Shown: positions 62,587-64,000 of the stretch, piece after piece
Numbering within the stretch: position 1 is the stretch's first letter
How the letters are laid out: each line of letters starts with the position of its first letter
Assembly (NCBI RefSeq): GCF_015500095.1
Contig: NZ_CP062983.1
Span: forward strand, 868,001 to 932,000
Direction of reading: 5' to 3'
Length of the DNA stretch: 64,000 nucleotides
Source of the DNA: Phototrophicus methaneseepsis
Lineage (GTDB): Bacteria > Chloroflexota > Anaerolineae > Aggregatilineales > Phototrophicaceae
The notes under the pieces: generated by a model
Seen by the model: only the letters and a program-made list of their open reading frames with translations
Databases searched by the model: none
Told to the model about the DNA's origin: nothing
Program-made: the position numbers and the translations under genes

Positions 62587-62614
62587 AAAAATCGGCCACG
62601 AAGGCCGATTTTTT
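62587..62614 (+). terminator. Intrinsic terminator of tRNA-Gly
   Basis: AAAAATCGGCC and GGCCGATTTTT form an 11-base stem with loop acgaa, then T and tatttc. It starts 5 bases past the tRNA. Confidence 0.9.
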
Positions 62615-62667
62615 ATTTCCCTATGAACTTGTCTTTATGAAGTCGGCTCCCCACTGTGGCAGCGTGC

Positions 62668-63165
62668 CTAGCAGCCGATGCACAAATTATAGCCTGCGCT
62701 GGTCCATTGGTTCGTACCGCCCAGGTCATAAACCCCTGTAAAACCCGCTTCATCCAGGATTTGCGCCGCCTGAGAGCTGCGGTTCCCGCTGCGGCAGTAA
62801 ACTACAATCGGCTTATCCGTCGGCAGCTCGTTGATGCGCGATGCAATCAAATCGACCGAGATATTGTGTGCCCCCGCGATGTGGCTGGTGTTAAATTCAT
62901 CCGGCGTGCGAACATCCAGCAGATAGTGATCGACACCTGCAAACTCTGTGTTATATGCCTCTGGGCTGATGAGCACGGGGTCTTCATTTGCCATCAGGTC
63001 CGTTGTATTCACCGAGGCCGTATTTGCGGCAGGCGGATTGACCAGGAAAAAGGCCGCTGCAGCCCCAATAACAACAACAACGAGCGCTGCGACAATAAAA
63101 ACCGTATTCGACTGCTTGGCTGGCGTCACTGTCTTGGACTTGGATTGACTTTTTGACTTGCTCAC
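62668..63165 (-). CDS. Membrane-anchored rhodanese-like protein
   Basis: The 165-residue protein has a Lys/Ser-rich cytoplasmic start, one membrane helix (VFIVAALVVVVIGAAAAFFLV) and an extracytoplasmic single rhodanese domain: YLLDVRTPDEFNTSHIAGAHNI and the active loop C124-RSGNRS. Two more cysteines close the protein (CIGC). It would transfer sulfane sulfur or act on thiols outside the membrane. The gene is convergent to tRNA-Gly. No ribosome site was clear, so the exact start is moderate. Confidence 0.88.
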   Translation of the reverse strand: MSKSKSQSKSKTVTPAKQSNTVFIVAALVVVVIGAAAAFFLVNPPAANTASVNTTDLMANEDPVLISPEAYNTEFAGVDHYLLDVRTPDEFNTSHIAGAHNISVDLIASRINELPTDKPIVVYCRSGNRSSQAAQILDEAGFTGVYDLGGTNQWTSAGYNLCIGC

Positions 63166-63372
63166 GACAATTTACTCACAATCTTTCTTCTATAAGAACG
63201 AACACTCTGTACAAATATAGCTTCATGGTACTTAACATAATGCCTACAGAGACATACTGAATCTACTGTCGTTCGGCATAAGCTGAAGGTGATAGATGGC
63301 GTACAAGCCCCTATCAACCCCTCAAAGGGAGGATGATGGGGCCTGTATGTAAATTATATTGCAAATAAATGC

Positions 63373-64000
63373 TTAATCGCGTTTAGGTAGATCCGGCAAC
63401 GGGGGCTTACGTGGCGGATTCGGGCCATTTTGCTGCCGCCGGAAGAAAATCGGAATCTCAGATGTGAACAGTCCGTCTGTTTCCTGCTCGGCCTGCGGTT
63501 GATCGGGAATCGTGCTTGGGCGCGGTGTTTGTTCGCCAAAGATAGGCCGTACAAAGTCCGTCAGGGCAATATGGCGTACAGGTTGCTGGCAAAGCTGGCG
63601 CAGTGACTGTATGCCATATTGGGCCAGCGCTTCGTATGCAGCCCTGGGCATATCACCCGCTTCCAGATCATCAAGCATATACGTCATGATGCCGCGTAGT
63701 TCCGCTTCTGAGGGCTTCGTCCCCTGGCGTTGGGCAGCGTAAGGTACCGCATAGCCCGCGATGGCACGGATCACAGGGACACACTCCCCTGTGATGACGA
63801 CCACAGGCGGCAGTTGGTCATCGGCGTAAACAGCATCTATGTGCGTAAAAGATGGGAAGAGCGCCTGCGTCAGCGCATAGTACAGATCACCATACAGGGC
63901 AACCCATGTGTTGATAATCTGGCTTTGCTGCGCGGCCTGAGCCTGTGTTATCTCTCCCATCAGCACTAAGATACCCTGCCGCACCAGCCCATTAGCGAGC
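63373..64000 (-). CDS. Hypothetical protein, N-terminus cut by window end
   Basis: The reading frame is open from 63373 to the last base of the window and has no stop upstream, so the N-terminus is missing; the first GTG (63984) is unlikely to be the true start. The visible ~208 residues contain an Ala/Gln-rich helical segment (LMGEITQAQAAQQ), then VVVITGECVPVIRAIAGYAVP and a Pro/Arg/Gln-rich tail (PPRKPPLPDLPKRD). I recognise no family. Confidence 0.6.
   Translation of the reverse strand, partial: LANGLVRQGILVLMGEITQAQAAQQSQIINTWVALYGDLYYALTQALFPSFTHIDAVYADDQLPPVVVITGECVPVIRAIAGYAVPYAAQRQGTKPSEAELRGIMTYMLDDLEAGDMPRAAYEALAQYGIQSLRQLCQQPVRHIALTDFVRPIFGEQTPRPSTIPDQPQAEQETDGLFTSEIPIFFRRQQNGPNPPRKPPLPDLPKRD

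Noticed and set aside
1-64000. CRISPR array, riboswitch or prophage
   Set aside because: No regularly spaced repeat, no conserved riboswitch core and no phage structural gene was seen on either strand.

Overview
The window reads as about 64 kb of chromosome from a free-living bacterium, most plausibly a member of the Chloroflexota (Anaerolineae-like). This is inference from gene content, with no database search. Pointers are a fused SdhC/SdhD anchor, a receiver plus roadblock-like protein, a PknB-type kinase with an extracytoplasmic tail, several SH3b, PA14 and VIT/vWA secreted proteins, a Ddn-type deazaflavin reductase, a DUF2277 protein and a TagO/WecA-type transferase. Base composition is moderately GC-rich and even, apart from two visibly AT-rich single genes (34055-34900 and 61547-62416).

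Layout. 1-3.5 kb: the 5' end of a quinone-oxidoreductase gene diverges from an HxlR regulator; two membrane proteins, a flavin split-barrel protein and a methyltransferase follow. 3.6-10.4 kb: signalling genes (Ser/Thr kinase, receiver/roadblock protein, response-regulator/histidine-kinase hybrid), interrupted by an IS200-type element at about 7.43-8.15 kb. 10.4-14.4 kb: two large secreted proteins (PA14/SH3b and VIT/vWA). 14.5-19.1 kb: an envelope glycan cluster (GT4 transferase, small DUF4177-like protein, WecA/TagO-like enzyme, GT39 membrane transferase). 19.1-24.9 kb: a regulator, a phosphatase and the succinate dehydrogenase operon sdhCD-sdhA-sdhB with its own promoter and terminator.

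25-34 kb: FmdB-type zinc ribbon, two tandem secreted paralogues sharing one C-terminal module, a class A penicillin-binding protein, a nucleoside hydrolase, and a minus-strand operon holB, sugar isomerase, Gfo/Idh/MocA oxidoreductase. 34-36.5 kb: an AT-rich McrA-like HNH nuclease and malic enzyme. 36.6-45.8 kb: FKBP isomerase, a DUF692-like protein, DinB, HEAT-like and DUF2277 proteins, a VOC protein, a GT39 transferase, a diaminopimelate-decarboxylase-like enzyme, a LysM/M23 peptidase and a TetR regulator. 46-49.7 kb: a membrane-anchored beta-propeller and an extracytoplasmic thiol-redox set (TlpA-like lipoprotein, CcdA, another lipoprotein). 49.8-64 kb: rpsA with a structured leader, phosphoesterase, DinB, a CobW/COG0523 GTPase, a TIM-barrel isomerase, a deazaflavin reductase, a SIS-domain protein, an MFS transporter, a cation antiporter, an AT-rich unknown gene, tRNA-Gly, a rhodanese and a gene cut by the window end.

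Most of the window is ordinary housekeeping and accessory sequence. I do not see a CRISPR array, prophage or classical multi-gene defence island. The parts best worth a second look are the two AT-rich single genes, the tandem secreted paralogues, the DUF692-like orphan, leaderless-looking promoters (holB, class A PBP), the repeat cluster at 2.14-2.25 kb, the structured rpsA leader and the repeat cluster upstream of the MFS gene.
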